From JALYUM01 sp036688685 (GTDB lineage: Bacteria; Pseudomonadota; Gammaproteobacteria; Burkholderiales; Burkholderiaceae_D), in assembly GCF_036688685.1 (NCBI RefSeq), contig NZ_JAQQPS010000024.1, positions 24,536 through 88,535 on the forward strand: DNA of 64,000 nt. The letters run 5' to 3'. The notes under the pieces are model-generated. The model saw only the letters and a list, made by a program, of their open reading frames with translations. It was not told the DNA's origin and ran no database searches. Positions 8,630-17,021 of the stretch are shown one piece after another. Every line of letters starts with the position of its first letter. Position 1 is the first letter of the stretch. Made by a program: the position numbers and the translations under genes.

Positions 8630-9034
8630 ATGTCCGGCTACACGATCGATCCAGGCTTCATCAACTTCATCGGCTATTTGTTCACGGCGGTCGTCCTGCT
8701 CGCAGCCTTCATGTTCATTTACTCGGTCACGACGCCGTACAACGAGTTCCGCGAGGTCCGGGACGGTAACGTTGCTGCGTCGGTGGCTTTCTCCGGCGCG
8801 ATCCTGGGCTTCATTTTTCCGCTGATGGCTGCCATCTTTTACACCCACAATCTGTTTGAGATGGCGAAGTGGGCAGCGATCACCGGCATCGTGCAGATGG
8901 TACTGTTCCAGGTCCTGCACAAGATCAATGGGTGCGGTAACTGCATTCGTGAACGCAAGGTCGCTCCGGCGATCCTGTTGGCGACGATGTCGATTGCCGT
9001 CGGCATGCTCAACGCCATTTGCATCAGTTACTAA
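8630..9034 (+). CDS. DUF350 (YjfL-like) membrane protein
   Basis: A 134-residue protein with four predicted membrane helices, at about residues 12-34, 48-70, 76-97 and 107-130. The segment GNVAASVAFSGAILGFIFPL is characteristic of DUF350, usually annotated as YjfL in enterobacteria, where it also belongs to the yjfKLMC set. The ATG at 8630 gives a membrane protein without an extra N-terminal tail. It is the last gene of the operon; nothing coding was seen in the 132 bp after it. Confidence 0.88.
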   Translation: MSGYTIDPGFINFIGYLFTAVVLLAAFMFIYSVTTPYNEFREVRDGNVAASVAFSGAILGFIFPLMAAIFYTHNLFEMAKWAAITGIVQMVLFQVLHKINGCGNCIRERKVAPAILLATMSIAVGMLNAICISY

Positions 9035-9166
9035 GATGCCTGGTTCAACCCCTTCACGACGGCGCCGAACGAACGCCAGTGAAGTGGTCCGAGGTCTGCG
9101 TCAGCCGCGCGCCGCCTGTCGGTAGTGTGGCGCTACCATGCAGTATTCCACCAACCATCGCTCAGC

Positions 9167-9742
9167 ATGCAACGACGCACCTTCCTTTACGCACTCACGC
9201 TGGCCGCCGCCAGCGCACCGATGCTGGCGGCGCGCGCGGCCGCCGATCCGGCACTGCTGGCGCAACTGCGCCGCGGCGGCAATGTCATCCTGATGCGCCA
9301 TGCCGCCACCACGCCCGGCACTGGCGACCCGGACGGCTTCGTGCTGAACCAGTGCGGCACCCAGCGCAACCTGTCCGAGGCCGGGCGCCGCGATGCCGTG
9401 CGCATCGGGGCCGAGTTTGTCCGGCTCGGCATCCCGGTCGCCGACGTGCTGTCGAGCCGCTGGTGCCGCTGCCTGGACACGGCGCAACTGGCGTTCGGGC
9501 GGGTCACGCCGGCACCGTTGCTGGACTCAATGTTTGTCGATGATGCCGAAACAAAAGCGCGCAAGCTGCGCGCCGCGCAAGCGTGGCTGACCACGTTCAA
9601 GGGCGCCGGCAACATCGTGCTGGTGACCCACGACGTGAATATCCGGGCGCTGGCGGGGCCCTATGTCGAGCAGGGCGCAATGGTGGTGGCGACCGTGGGC
9701 GATGCCGGCGCGTTGCGGGTGGCCGGTGTGTGGCTGCCCTGA
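9167..9742 (+). CDS. Exported histidine phosphatase superfamily protein
   Basis: A 191-residue protein with an N-terminal signal (MQRRTFLYALTLAAASAPM, RR pair suggesting Tat) and a histidine-phosphatase core. The catalytic RHG-type motif is present as LMRHAATTPG, about residues 44-53, with His as the phospho-acceptor. The second catalytic His lies in VTHDVNIRALAG at about 148-159. LSEAGRRDA and SSRWCRCLDTA are also typical of the family. The substrate is unknown. It is a stand-alone gene between the polyamine operon and the Gfo/Idh/MocA gene. Confidence 0.85.
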   Translation: MQRRTFLYALTLAAASAPMLAARAAADPALLAQLRRGGNVILMRHAATTPGTGDPDGFVLNQCGTQRNLSEAGRRDAVRIGAEFVRLGIPVADVLSSRWCRCLDTAQLAFGRVTPAPLLDSMFVDDAETKARKLRAAQAWLTTFKGAGNIVLVTHDVNIRALAGPYVEQGAMVVATVGDAGALRVAGVWLP

Positions 9743-9842
9743 GGGCGCCACTCTTCGTGGGCGGCGGGCACGACTGGCGCGTGCGCGTTAGAATGGCGCC
9801 CCCAGCATTGGCTGGGCGACCATTTCCAGGAAACCCCCTCTC

Positions 9843-10964
9843 ATGACCGATGTCTCCACGCCCGCAGCGGCCACCAAAAAAATTCGCGTCGGTATCGTCG
9901 GCGCCGGTACCTGGGCCGAATACGGCCACTTACCCGCGCTCGCCTTGCTACCTGAATTCGAACTGACGGCGGTCTACAGCCGCAGTGCCGAAAAAGCCCA
10001 CGCGGTGGCAGCGCGCCATGGCATCGCCTATCCGGTCACCTCGCTGCAGGCACTGGTAGAACACCCGGAGGTGGACCTGGTGCTGGTGCTGACGCAGGCG
10101 CCCCAGCATGAAGCGGGCATCCGCGCGGCCATTGCTGCCGGCAAGGACGTGTATTCCGAATGGCCGCTGACAACCAGCACGGCCGTGTCGGCCGAACTGG
10201 CGGCGCTGGCCAGCCAGGCCGGCGTGCGCCACGTGGTGGGTCTGCAGCGGCGCCTGGCGCCGAGCTATCGCTACATGTCCGACCTGCTGGCCGAGGGCTA
10301 TATCGGCGACCTGCGCTCGGTGCGCATGCACGTCAGCGTCGACGCGTTCGGCGCGCGCCGCATGCCGTATCTGGCCTACACCGTCCCGCCCGAAAATTTC
10401 TCCGACCTGCTGCCGATTTTCGGCGGCCATTTTCTCGACATCCTGTTCAAACACTTCGGCTTTCCGCGCACCATGAGCGCCCTGACCGCCAACCAGATCA
10501 AGCAGGTGACCGTGGTCGATACCGGCGAGGTGCTGGCGCACACCAATCCCGACCAGGTGCTGCTGCACGGTACCTTCGCCAACGGCGCGGTGCTGACGGT
10601 CCAGCTGGAAGCGGGCAAGCGCAACAACTTCGGCGTGCAGATCGACCTGACCGGCACCGAAGGCGACCTGCGCATCACCAATGCCACCAGCTTCGGGCCG
10701 TCGGACAACCTGCTCGAAGGTGCGCGCGGCGATGGGCAAGCCTTGCAGGTGTTGCCGGTGCCGGCCCATTACAACTGGCTGCCCGATGCCACTTTGAGCG
10801 GCAGTGTGGCCGAACTGGCCCACCTGTACGCGGCCTACGCCCGCGATGTGCGCGACGGTTCGCAGCTGGCGCCGACCTTCGCCGACGCCGTCAACATGCA
10901 CACAGTGATCGACCAGATCATCGCCTCCGACCTTGCTGGCGCGCGCGTCACGCTCGCCGCTTGA
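9843..10964 (+). CDS. Gfo/Idh/MocA family oxidoreductase
   Basis: A 373-residue NAD(P)-dependent dehydrogenase. The Rossmann motif GIVGAGTWAEYGHLPAL is at about residues 17-33, and the YSEWPLTTST segment at about 105 occupies the family's EKP position; here the lysine is replaced by tryptophan-proline, so activity may be altered. The C-terminal half matches the GFO_IDH_MocA C domain that builds the sheet around the substrate. AGGAAA lies upstream of the ATG. An MFS exporter follows 46 bp later and may be co-transcribed; the substrate cannot be inferred. Confidence 0.85.
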   Translation: MTDVSTPAAATKKIRVGIVGAGTWAEYGHLPALALLPEFELTAVYSRSAEKAHAVAARHGIAYPVTSLQALVEHPEVDLVLVLTQAPQHEAGIRAAIAAGKDVYSEWPLTTSTAVSAELAALASQAGVRHVVGLQRRLAPSYRYMSDLLAEGYIGDLRSVRMHVSVDAFGARRMPYLAYTVPPENFSDLLPIFGGHFLDILFKHFGFPRTMSALTANQIKQVTVVDTGEVLAHTNPDQVLLHGTFANGAVLTVQLEAGKRNNFGVQIDLTGTEGDLRITNATSFGPSDNLLEGARGDGQALQVLPVPAHYNWLPDATLSGSVAELAHLYAAYARDVRDGSQLAPTFADAVNMHTVIDQIIASDLAGARVTLAA

Positions 10965-11010
10965 ACCTGCTGCGGCCGGCGTCCCGTGCTGGGCGCCGCG
11001 CCCACCCGAT

Positions 11011-12219
11011 ATGACCCCTGAAACCTTGTTGTCGCCCGCTGTCCGGGCGCGCGCGGCGGCGCCGTTGCCGCTGTCCTCCCTGCTGGCCCTGACCATGGCC
11101 AGCTTCGTCGTGATTCTGACCGAAGTCCTGCCGGCCGGGCTCTTGCCGCAACTGGCCGCCAGCTTGCACAGCTCGCAGTCCGTCATGGGGCAATTGATCG
11201 GCATGTATGCGCTCGGGTCGTTGCTGGCCGCCATTCCGCTGGCCGTGGCGACGCAAGGCGTGGGCCGGCGCACGCTGTTGTTGGCGGCGCTGGCCGGCTT
11301 TGTGGTGGCCAACACCGTCACGGCGTTCGCCACCAGCCTGCCGCTCATCTTCGGCGCGCGCTTCATTGGCGGCGTGGCCGCCGGCCTGGCCTGGTCGATG
11401 CTGGTGGGCTACGCGGCGCGGATGGTGCCGCCGCACCAGAAGGGCCGGGCGATCGCGATTGCCATGGCCGGCACGCCGCTGGCGCTGACGGTCGGCATTC
11501 CGGCTGGCACCTATGCCGGCAATCTGCTGGGCTGGCGCATCGCGTTCGGCATCCTCAGCGCGCTGGCCGCGCTGCTGATGGTGTGGATCGCTGTCAAGCT
11601 GCCGGCCATGCGCGCCGTGCCAGGCCAGCAACGCCAGCGTGTGAGCAGCGTATTGCTGCTGCCGGGCGTGCGGACGGTGCTGGGCGTGCTGCTGCTGTAT
11701 GTGCTTGCGCACAATATTCTGTACACCTACATTGCGCCGCTGGCTGCACTGGCGCAGCTGGCGCAGCGGGTCGATTTTCTGCTCGCGCTGTTCGGCGGCT
11801 GCGCGCTGGCCAGCCTGTTGCTGGTCGGGGTGCTGGTGGACCGTTGGCTGGCCCGGCTCGTCACGGCCAGCATCGTCCTGTTCCTGGCCGCGTGTGCGCT
11901 GCTGGCGCTGTGGCCCGCCGCGCGCGCTGCCGTGTATGTGGCAGTGGCCCTCTGGGGCCTGGCGTTTGGCGGCGTGGCGACCCTGTTCGTGACGGCACTG
12001 TCGAACGCGGCGGGGGAGGCGCAGGACGTGGCCCAGTCGATGATGACGACCGTGTGGAATCTGGCGATCTTTGCCGGCAGTGTCGCCGGCGGCATGTTGC
12101 TGGGACAGTTCGGCGCTAGTGCGTTCGCGTACGCGGCCAGCGCGGCGCTGGGACTGACGCTGCTGATCGTGGTGCAGACCCGGCGCCGGTCATGGTGGCG
12201 CGGCGCGGCGGCGCGCTGA
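11011..12219 (+). CDS. MFS transporter, 12-TM drug/sugar exporter type
   Basis: A 402-residue hydrophobic protein with 12 predicted helices and DHA1-type signatures: LPAGLLPQLAASL near helix 1, GQLIGMYALGS in helix 2, then a GRR loop (QGVGRRTLLL) and GARFIGGVAAGLAWSM. This fits the arabinose-efflux/chloramphenicol-exporter branch of the major facilitator superfamily. The ATG at 11011 follows the oxidoreductase gene by 46 bp; there is no clear Shine-Dalgarno, which fits coupling to the upstream gene. The substrate is unknown. Confidence 0.88.
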   Translation: MTPETLLSPAVRARAAAPLPLSSLLALTMASFVVILTEVLPAGLLPQLAASLHSSQSVMGQLIGMYALGSLLAAIPLAVATQGVGRRTLLLAALAGFVVANTVTAFATSLPLIFGARFIGGVAAGLAWSMLVGYAARMVPPHQKGRAIAIAMAGTPLALTVGIPAGTYAGNLLGWRIAFGILSALAALLMVWIAVKLPAMRAVPGQQRQRVSSVLLLPGVRTVLGVLLLYVLAHNILYTYIAPLAALAQLAQRVDFLLALFGGCALASLLLVGVLVDRWLARLVTASIVLFLAACALLALWPAARAAVYVAVALWGLAFGGVATLFVTALSNAAGEAQDVAQSMMTTVWNLAIFAGSVAGGMLLGQFGASAFAYAASAALGLTLLIVVQTRRRSWWRGAAAR

Positions 12220-12552
12220 TGTTGCATGCTCTCCACAAGGCAATGCGAGGTGTTGCAATCGAGCGTGGCGTTACACACGGTTACCATAAAATAAACGTGC
12301 AGCGGCGTTGCTTCTATTACCGCTAGTAATGGTCATTTCGTTACGCTTGCGCCCCGCTTGCGTGCATTCCAGGCCCCGGCCTGGCTCCAGAATTGCCTTC
12401 GCGTCAAGGCAATAAGACAAGATGCAAAAATGTTTGTGACTGGCAGTCGCGTTGCTGCGGAATTGGTCCAGCAATAATATGAATGCGTTATCCACCGCAC
12501 CAGGTGACGAACGCTTCGATGATCGATGGCGCCAAGCAGCTGGGCATTTTGA
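12220..12552. other. Gene-free interval, lower GC
   Basis: This stretch is poorer in GC than its surroundings. No open frame here carries a recognisable protein pattern on either strand. It probably contains the promoter and leader of the small membrane protein at 12553. No terminator with a T-tract was seen. Confidence 0.4.
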
Positions 12553-12693
12553 ATGCATCCAATGACAACATCACGCCATAGTTTGAAATCCATCCAGGCA
12601 AAACGCGCAGAAGCACTCGCACTTTTCGTGTTCCTGGGTTTGTTCGTTGTAATGATGGGCGTGTCGCTGTATTTCTCCGTGCTGGGCAAGTAA
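12553..12693 (+). CDS. Small single-pass membrane protein (candidate)
   Basis: A 46-codon frame (43 if the second ATG at 12562 is used) that ends at TAA 12691-12693. A basic, polar N-terminus (SIQAKRAEA) is followed by one strongly hydrophobic helix (ALALFVFLGLFVVMMGVSLY) and a short tail ending GK. The charge pattern suits an inner-membrane protein with its N-terminus in the cytoplasm. It is short enough to be missed by automatic gene callers. I do not recognise the family. It ends 27 bp before the convergent isomerase gene. Confidence 0.5.
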   Translation: MHPMTTSRHSLKSIQAKRAEALALFVFLGLFVVMMGVSLYFSVLGK

Positions 12694-12719
12694 CTCGCTT
12701 TTGAGCGCACCGGACCGCA

Positions 12720-13964
12720 TCAAGCGCCGGCCGCGGGTGCGGCGCCGAGTACTTTAAGCACTTCGTAACAGGCGCCCATGGTGTGGTAATCGGTTTTGCC
12801 GGCCGGGCTTTTTTCGTCGCTCAACTTGCGGTTATCGCCGCCCAGGATCCTGAACCAGGCGCCGTAGCGGTGGTCGACAAAATGCGTCCAGCTATACGCC
12901 CATAAGCGCGCGTACCAGTCCCAGTAGGCCCAATCGCCAGTGCGAACCGCCAGCACGGCCGCTGCGGCGATACTTTCGGCTTGCACCCAGAAGTATTTGT
13001 CGTCGTCGCAGACATGACTATCCGGTCCGAAGCCGTAACACAGGCCGCCGTGCGCATGGTCCCAGGCGCGCGTGACGGCGCCATCGAACAGCGCCTGCGC
13101 GCGCGGCAGCAGCCAGTCGGGCGCGCCGCGCAAGTGGGCGCCGTGGCGTTCGAGATTGAGCAGCAGCTTGGCCCATTCGGTGAAATGGCCGGGCTGGAAG
13201 CTCCACGGACGGAACAGGTTTTTGGGATCGTCGCGGTTGTAGTTCCAGTCGATCGACCAGTCGGCGTGGTAGTGCTCCCAGATCAGCCCATCAGCCAACG
13301 CCGCCTGGCGCACCGTGATGTTGTGCGCCAGCTGTTCGGCGCGGTGCAGAAAATGCGGCGCGCCGGTCGCTTCGTAAGCGGCGAGCAAGGCTTCGCAGCA
13401 GTGCATATTGGCGTTCTGGCCGCGATACGGATCGCGCGTCGACCAGTCGGCGCTGGCCTGGTCCGCATACAGGCCGAACGCCGCATCCCAGAAGCGCGCT
13501 TCCATCAGCGCATAGGTTTCATCGATCCAGGCGCGCGCGTCAAGCATGCCGGCGGCAAAGGCATGGGCATACGCCAGCAACACGAAGGCCAGCCCGTAGC
13601 AGTGGTTGGTGGGGTCGAGGGACAGGGCGCGGCCATCCACCCAGCGCACTTCCCACGCATACGCACCGCTGGCAGGATTGCGGTGCGCGCTGCGCAGGAA
13701 GGCGACGCCGTGGCGGACGGCCTGTAAATAAGCCGGGTCCTTGAAATGGCGGTAAGCCTGCGCGTAGTTGAAAATGAAGCGCGTGCTGCTGACCAGGTGG
13801 CGGCTGGTCGCGTCGTACACCGTGCCGTCATCCTTGAAATAGTGATAAAACCCGCCGCTCGGGTCGATGCAGCGGGGGTGGTAGAACGCGAGCGTGTCCT
13901 TAACGTGGCCAAGCAGCGTGTCGGGATCGCGAAAATCAGGCATGGGCTGGTTCGGGTAATTCAT
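12720..13964 (-). CDS. AGE-family sugar isomerase/epimerase
   Basis: A 414-residue protein of the N-acylglucosamine 2-epimerase / mannose isomerase (YihS-like) alpha/alpha-barrel family. Recognisable elements are SSTRFIFNYAQAYRHF (about residues 59-74), NANMHCCEALLAAYEATG (about 185), PGHFTEWAKLLLNLERHG (about 258) and the C-terminal GKTDYHTMGACYEVL, which carries a conserved His of the active site. It overlaps the end of the ABC ATPase gene by 29 bp, so it belongs to the same operon. With a fructose/mannose-type importer upstream, interconversion of mannose and fructose is the most economical role, but the substrate is an inference. Confidence 0.85.
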   Translation of the reverse strand: MNYPNQPMPDFRDPDTLLGHVKDTLAFYHPRCIDPSGGFYHYFKDDGTVYDATSRHLVSSTRFIFNYAQAYRHFKDPAYLQAVRHGVAFLRSAHRNPASGAYAWEVRWVDGRALSLDPTNHCYGLAFVLLAYAHAFAAGMLDARAWIDETYALMEARFWDAAFGLYADQASADWSTRDPYRGQNANMHCCEALLAAYEATGAPHFLHRAEQLAHNITVRQAALADGLIWEHYHADWSIDWNYNRDDPKNLFRPWSFQPGHFTEWAKLLLNLERHGAHLRGAPDWLLPRAQALFDGAVTRAWDHAHGGLCYGFGPDSHVCDDDKYFWVQAESIAAAAVLAVRTGDWAYWDWYARLWAYSWTHFVDHRYGAWFRILGGDNRKLSDEKSPAGKTDYHTMGACYEVLKVLGAAPAAGA

Positions 13965-14730
13965 CGGGCTCCTTGGCGCCGGTCATGACGGCGACCGTGT
14001 CGGACATGCTGATGTGCCTGGGGTCGACCACCGCCACCCGCTTGCCCAGGCGCTGGATGTGAATCCGGTCGGCGATCTCGAAGACGTGCGGCATGTTGTG
14101 GCTGATGAGGATGACCGACAGGCCGCGCTCGCGCACGCGGCGAATCAGTTCAAGCACCATATTGCCTTCCTTGACGCCGAGCGCCGCGGTCGGTTCGTCG
14201 AGGATCACCACGTGGCGCGCAAATGCCGTGCTGCGCGCCACTGCCACGCCCTGGCGCTGGCCGCCGGACAGCGTGCCCACCGCCTGCTTCATGGAACGGA
14301 TGCCGATCTTCAGATCGCGCATATGGCCCTCGGCCTCGACCAGCATGCGGCGCTTGTCGATCAGGCGCAGCCAGCGGCCCAATACGCCCGGACGCAGGAT
14401 TTCGCGGCCCAGGTAGAGGTTTTCCGCGATGGTCATCGCTGGCGCCACAGCCAGGTCCTGGTAGACGGTTTCGATGCCATGGCGGCGCGCGTCGATCGGG
14501 GACTTGAAGCGGACCGACTGGCCGTCCAGGCGCAGTTCGCCGGCATCGGGAATCAGGGCGCCCGAGAGTGCCTTGATCAGCGACGATTTGCCGGCGCCGT
14601 TGTCACCGATCACGGCCAGGATTTCGCCTGCGCGCAGGTCGAAGTCGGTGCCATCGAGGGCAGTGACGCTGCCGTAGCGTTTGACCAGGCCACGGGCCTG
14701 GAAGATGGTGGTGTTTTCAGACGTGCTCAT
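13936..14730 (-). CDS. Sugar ABC transporter ATPase (FrcA-like)
   Basis: A 264-residue single-domain ABC ATPase. The Walker A is GDNGAGKSSLIK (about residues 43-54), the signature LSGGQRQGVAVARS (about 147) and the Walker B VILDEPTAALG (about 169), with the switch His in ISHNM. It has one nucleotide-binding domain rather than the tandem pair of RbsA/MglA, which matches FrcA of the Sinorhizobium frcBCA system. It follows the permease gene with a 1-bp gap and overlaps the isomerase gene downstream. Confidence 0.88.
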   Translation of the reverse strand: MSTSENTTIFQARGLVKRYGSVTALDGTDFDLRAGEILAVIGDNGAGKSSLIKALSGALIPDAGELRLDGQSVRFKSPIDARRHGIETVYQDLAVAPAMTIAENLYLGREILRPGVLGRWLRLIDKRRMLVEAEGHMRDLKIGIRSMKQAVGTLSGGQRQGVAVARSTAFARHVVILDEPTAALGVKEGNMVLELIRRVRERGLSVILISHNMPHVFEIADRIHIQRLGKRVAVVDPRHISMSDTVAVMTGAKEPDELPEPAHA

Positions 14731-14731
14731 G

Positions 14732-15769
14732 TCAACCTTTCTTGTGCGCCAGCTGGTCGGTGGCAACCGCGAGGATCACCAGTACGCCCGTGACGAGGAT
14801 TTGCACGACCGAGGGCACGCCCATCAGCGTCAGGCCATTGCGGAACACGCCGACAATCAGCACGCCCACCAGCGTGCCGGCGATGGAGCCGCGCCCGCCG
14901 AACAGGCTGGTGCCGCCCAACACCACCGCCGTGATGCTGTCGAGGTTATCGGTCTGGCCGGCATTCGGATCGCCCACCCCCATACGCGCCACTGACAGCA
15001 GCGCCGCAATGCCGTAAAACATTCCCGCCACCATGTACACCGTCAGCAGCACGCGCGCCGTGGGAATGCCGGTCAGGCGCGCCGCTTCCGGGTTGTTGCC
15101 AACCGCGTACAGATGGCGTCCCGGCGCCGTCTCGCGCAGGAACAGGAAGGTGAGCACATACAGGGCCAGCATCAGGACGGTGCCGTAGGTGATGCTGGTC
15201 TGGCCCAGGCGGAAGGTATTGCCGAAAAACGTCAGTGCCTCCGGCAGGCCGGTGACGGTCTGCGCCTCCGAATAAATCTGCGTGATGGCGAACACAATGT
15301 TCATCGTGCCCAGCGTGACGATGAACGGCGGCAGTTTGATGGCCGTGACCAGCGCGCCGTTGACATAGCCGATCAGCACGCACACAGCCACCCCGCACAA
15401 CACGGCCAGCCCCGGGTGCATGCCATGGTCGACGGCGAGCTTGGTGATGACCACCGAGCCCAGCGCCATGGCCATGCCGCACGACAGGTCGATGCCGGCG
15501 GTCAGGATGATGAGGGTCTGACCGATGGCGATCACGCCGACCACCATCACCTGCTGCAGGATCAGCGAAAAGTTCTGGCCGCTCAAAAAGCGGTCGGACT
15601 GCGTGGCGAAGAACAGGCAGGCAGCCAGCAACGCCGCCAGCGAGCCGAGCACGTTCATGGGCGGCAGCATTTCTTTGAGTCGCTGTTGCGGCGTTTGCCG
15701 TTCAGTGGCGGCGCCACTGTCGGCCTGCGCCGCGTCATGGGTTGACGCGGCTTTCTGGTTTGCTTGCAT
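14732..15769 (-). CDS. Sugar ABC transporter permease (FrcC/RbsC-like)
   Basis: A 345-residue inner-membrane permease of the RbsC/FrcC family (BPD_transp_2). The N-terminal 35 residues are polar and low-complexity, followed by about eight to ten helices. ILTAGIDLSCGMAMALGSVV and AVGNNPEAARLTGI, the cytoplasmic coupling loop that contacts the ATPase, are family hallmarks. AAAGGAA lies upstream of the ATG. It is the middle gene of the importer operon. Confidence 0.9.
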   Translation of the reverse strand: MQANQKAASTHDAAQADSGAATERQTPQQRLKEMLPPMNVLGSLAALLAACLFFATQSDRFLSGQNFSLILQQVMVVGVIAIGQTLIILTAGIDLSCGMAMALGSVVITKLAVDHGMHPGLAVLCGVAVCVLIGYVNGALVTAIKLPPFIVTLGTMNIVFAITQIYSEAQTVTGLPEALTFFGNTFRLGQTSITYGTVLMLALYVLTFLFLRETAPGRHLYAVGNNPEAARLTGIPTARVLLTVYMVAGMFYGIAALLSVARMGVGDPNAGQTDNLDSITAVVLGGTSLFGGRGSIAGTLVGVLIVGVFRNGLTLMGVPSVVQILVTGVLVILAVATDQLAHKKG

Positions 15770-15835
15770 GCGGTTCCTTTGGCAGATAACGTGACAGTGA
15801 TGCGCTGTTTCCTTACGTGGTTACTTGCTTGCTGC

Positions 15836-16837
15836 CTACTTGCCCCAGCAGCCGCTCGTGCCGAAGGCAGCGTCGCGGCTGGCGACGCCGGTTTGCGGCC
15901 GCTCGGAGATCAAGGTGACGCCGGTGTCGACATAGCCACTGGCCTTCTTGCCGGTTTTGGCATACGCCACGCCGGCCTCCACGCCCAGGCCCGCCATTTT
16001 CAAAGGATACTGCTGCGCGGTGGCGGCAATCACGCCGGCCTTCAGGTCGCGCACGCCCGCGCAGCCGCCGTCGATCGAGACGATCATCACGCCTTTCTCT
16101 TTGCCGGCAGCCTTCAGCGCTTTGTATGCGCCGGCCGCAGCCGGTTCATTGATGGTGTAGACCAGGTTGATGTCGGGATTTTTTTGCAGGCAGTTTTCCA
16201 TGGCTGTCTGGCCCTTGCCCTGGTCGCCGTAGCTGTCGGCCGCGCACACCACATTCGGGCCGGTGGACTGGCCCACCGTCTGGGCGGTGATGCCCGGCAC
16301 GCCCATGCCGGCCAAAAAGCCATTGTGGCGGGCGATGCCGACCGGGTGGCCAGGGAACAGGTCGAGTGTGGCGATTTTGACCGGCTTGCCGGCGAAGGCG
16401 ACTTTGGCGTATTGACCGATCAGCTGGCCGGCCTTGAAGTTATCGGTGGCGAACAGGGCATCGGTGGCGTTGGCCGGTTCGGCCGGGCTGTCGAGCGCGA
16501 TCACCATCACGCCCTGGTCGCGCGCTTTCTTGATGGCCGGGACGATGGCTTTCGAATCGTTGGGTGTGATCAGGATGGCTTTGGCACCGGCCGAGACCAT
16601 GTTCTCGATGGCCGTGACCTGGCCCGCATTGTCGCCGTCGGCCTTGCCGGCGGCCGTCAACAGTTTTGCGCCTTGCTTCTGGGCGGCCTGCTGCGCGCCT
16701 TCCTTCATTTTGACGAAGAAGGGATTGGTTTCGGTTTTGGTAATCAGGCCAATGATGGGTTCGGCGGCGTTGGCAAGGGTTGCGCTTACTGCGACGGATG
16801 CGACCAGTCCCACTGCGATGCAATGCTTTGCGTTCAT
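15836..16837 (-). CDS. Sugar ABC transporter substrate-binding protein (FrcB-like)
   Basis: A 333-residue periplasmic binding protein with a cleavable signal (MNAKHCIAVGLVASVAVSATLANA, cut near residue 24). It has a periplasmic-binding-protein type 1 fold of the ribose/fructose group: IGLITKTETNPFFVKMKEGA, ILITPNDSKAIVPAIKKARD, VIALDSP and the IVSIDGG motif near the ligand site. Four cysteines lie in the C-terminal half, two of which may pair in the periplasm. It is the first gene of the leftward importer operon and is preceded by GAGGAGA. The frcB assignment rests on resemblance and on operon makeup. Confidence 0.88.
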   Translation of the reverse strand: MNAKHCIAVGLVASVAVSATLANAAEPIIGLITKTETNPFFVKMKEGAQQAAQKQGAKLLTAAGKADGDNAGQVTAIENMVSAGAKAILITPNDSKAIVPAIKKARDQGVMVIALDSPAEPANATDALFATDNFKAGQLIGQYAKVAFAGKPVKIATLDLFPGHPVGIARHNGFLAGMGVPGITAQTVGQSTGPNVVCAADSYGDQGKGQTAMENCLQKNPDINLVYTINEPAAAGAYKALKAAGKEKGVMIVSIDGGCAGVRDLKAGVIAATAQQYPLKMAGLGVEAGVAYAKTGKKASGYVDTGVTLISERPQTGVASRDAAFGTSGCWGK

Positions 16838-16893
16838 TCTGTCTCCTCATATTTTTTATAAAACGCGGGCAGTGTTTGCGCCGCGCTACCTAA

Positions 16894-16922
16894 AATATAA
16901 GCTTATCGGTTTGATAAAACAA
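16894..16922 (-). promoter_or_regulatory. Candidate promoter with overlapping palindromes for the sugar operon
   Basis: On the minus strand TTGTTT (16922-16917) and TATATT (16899-16894) are 17 bp apart. The spacer contains two overlapping palindromes, ATAAGCTTAT at 16897-16906 and TTATC-GGTTT-GATAA at 16903-16917. Their position inside the promoter fits a repressor operator. No regulator gene is adjacent. Confidence 0.4.
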
Positions 16923-17021
16923 TGGTTATCTGGTTCAGGCTGGCTCGCCTGTGCATTGACGCAGCCCGGATCGAACCGTTAATCTCTACAGAATTTGACG
17001 ATGCTTTGCGCGAGAGGTTCC

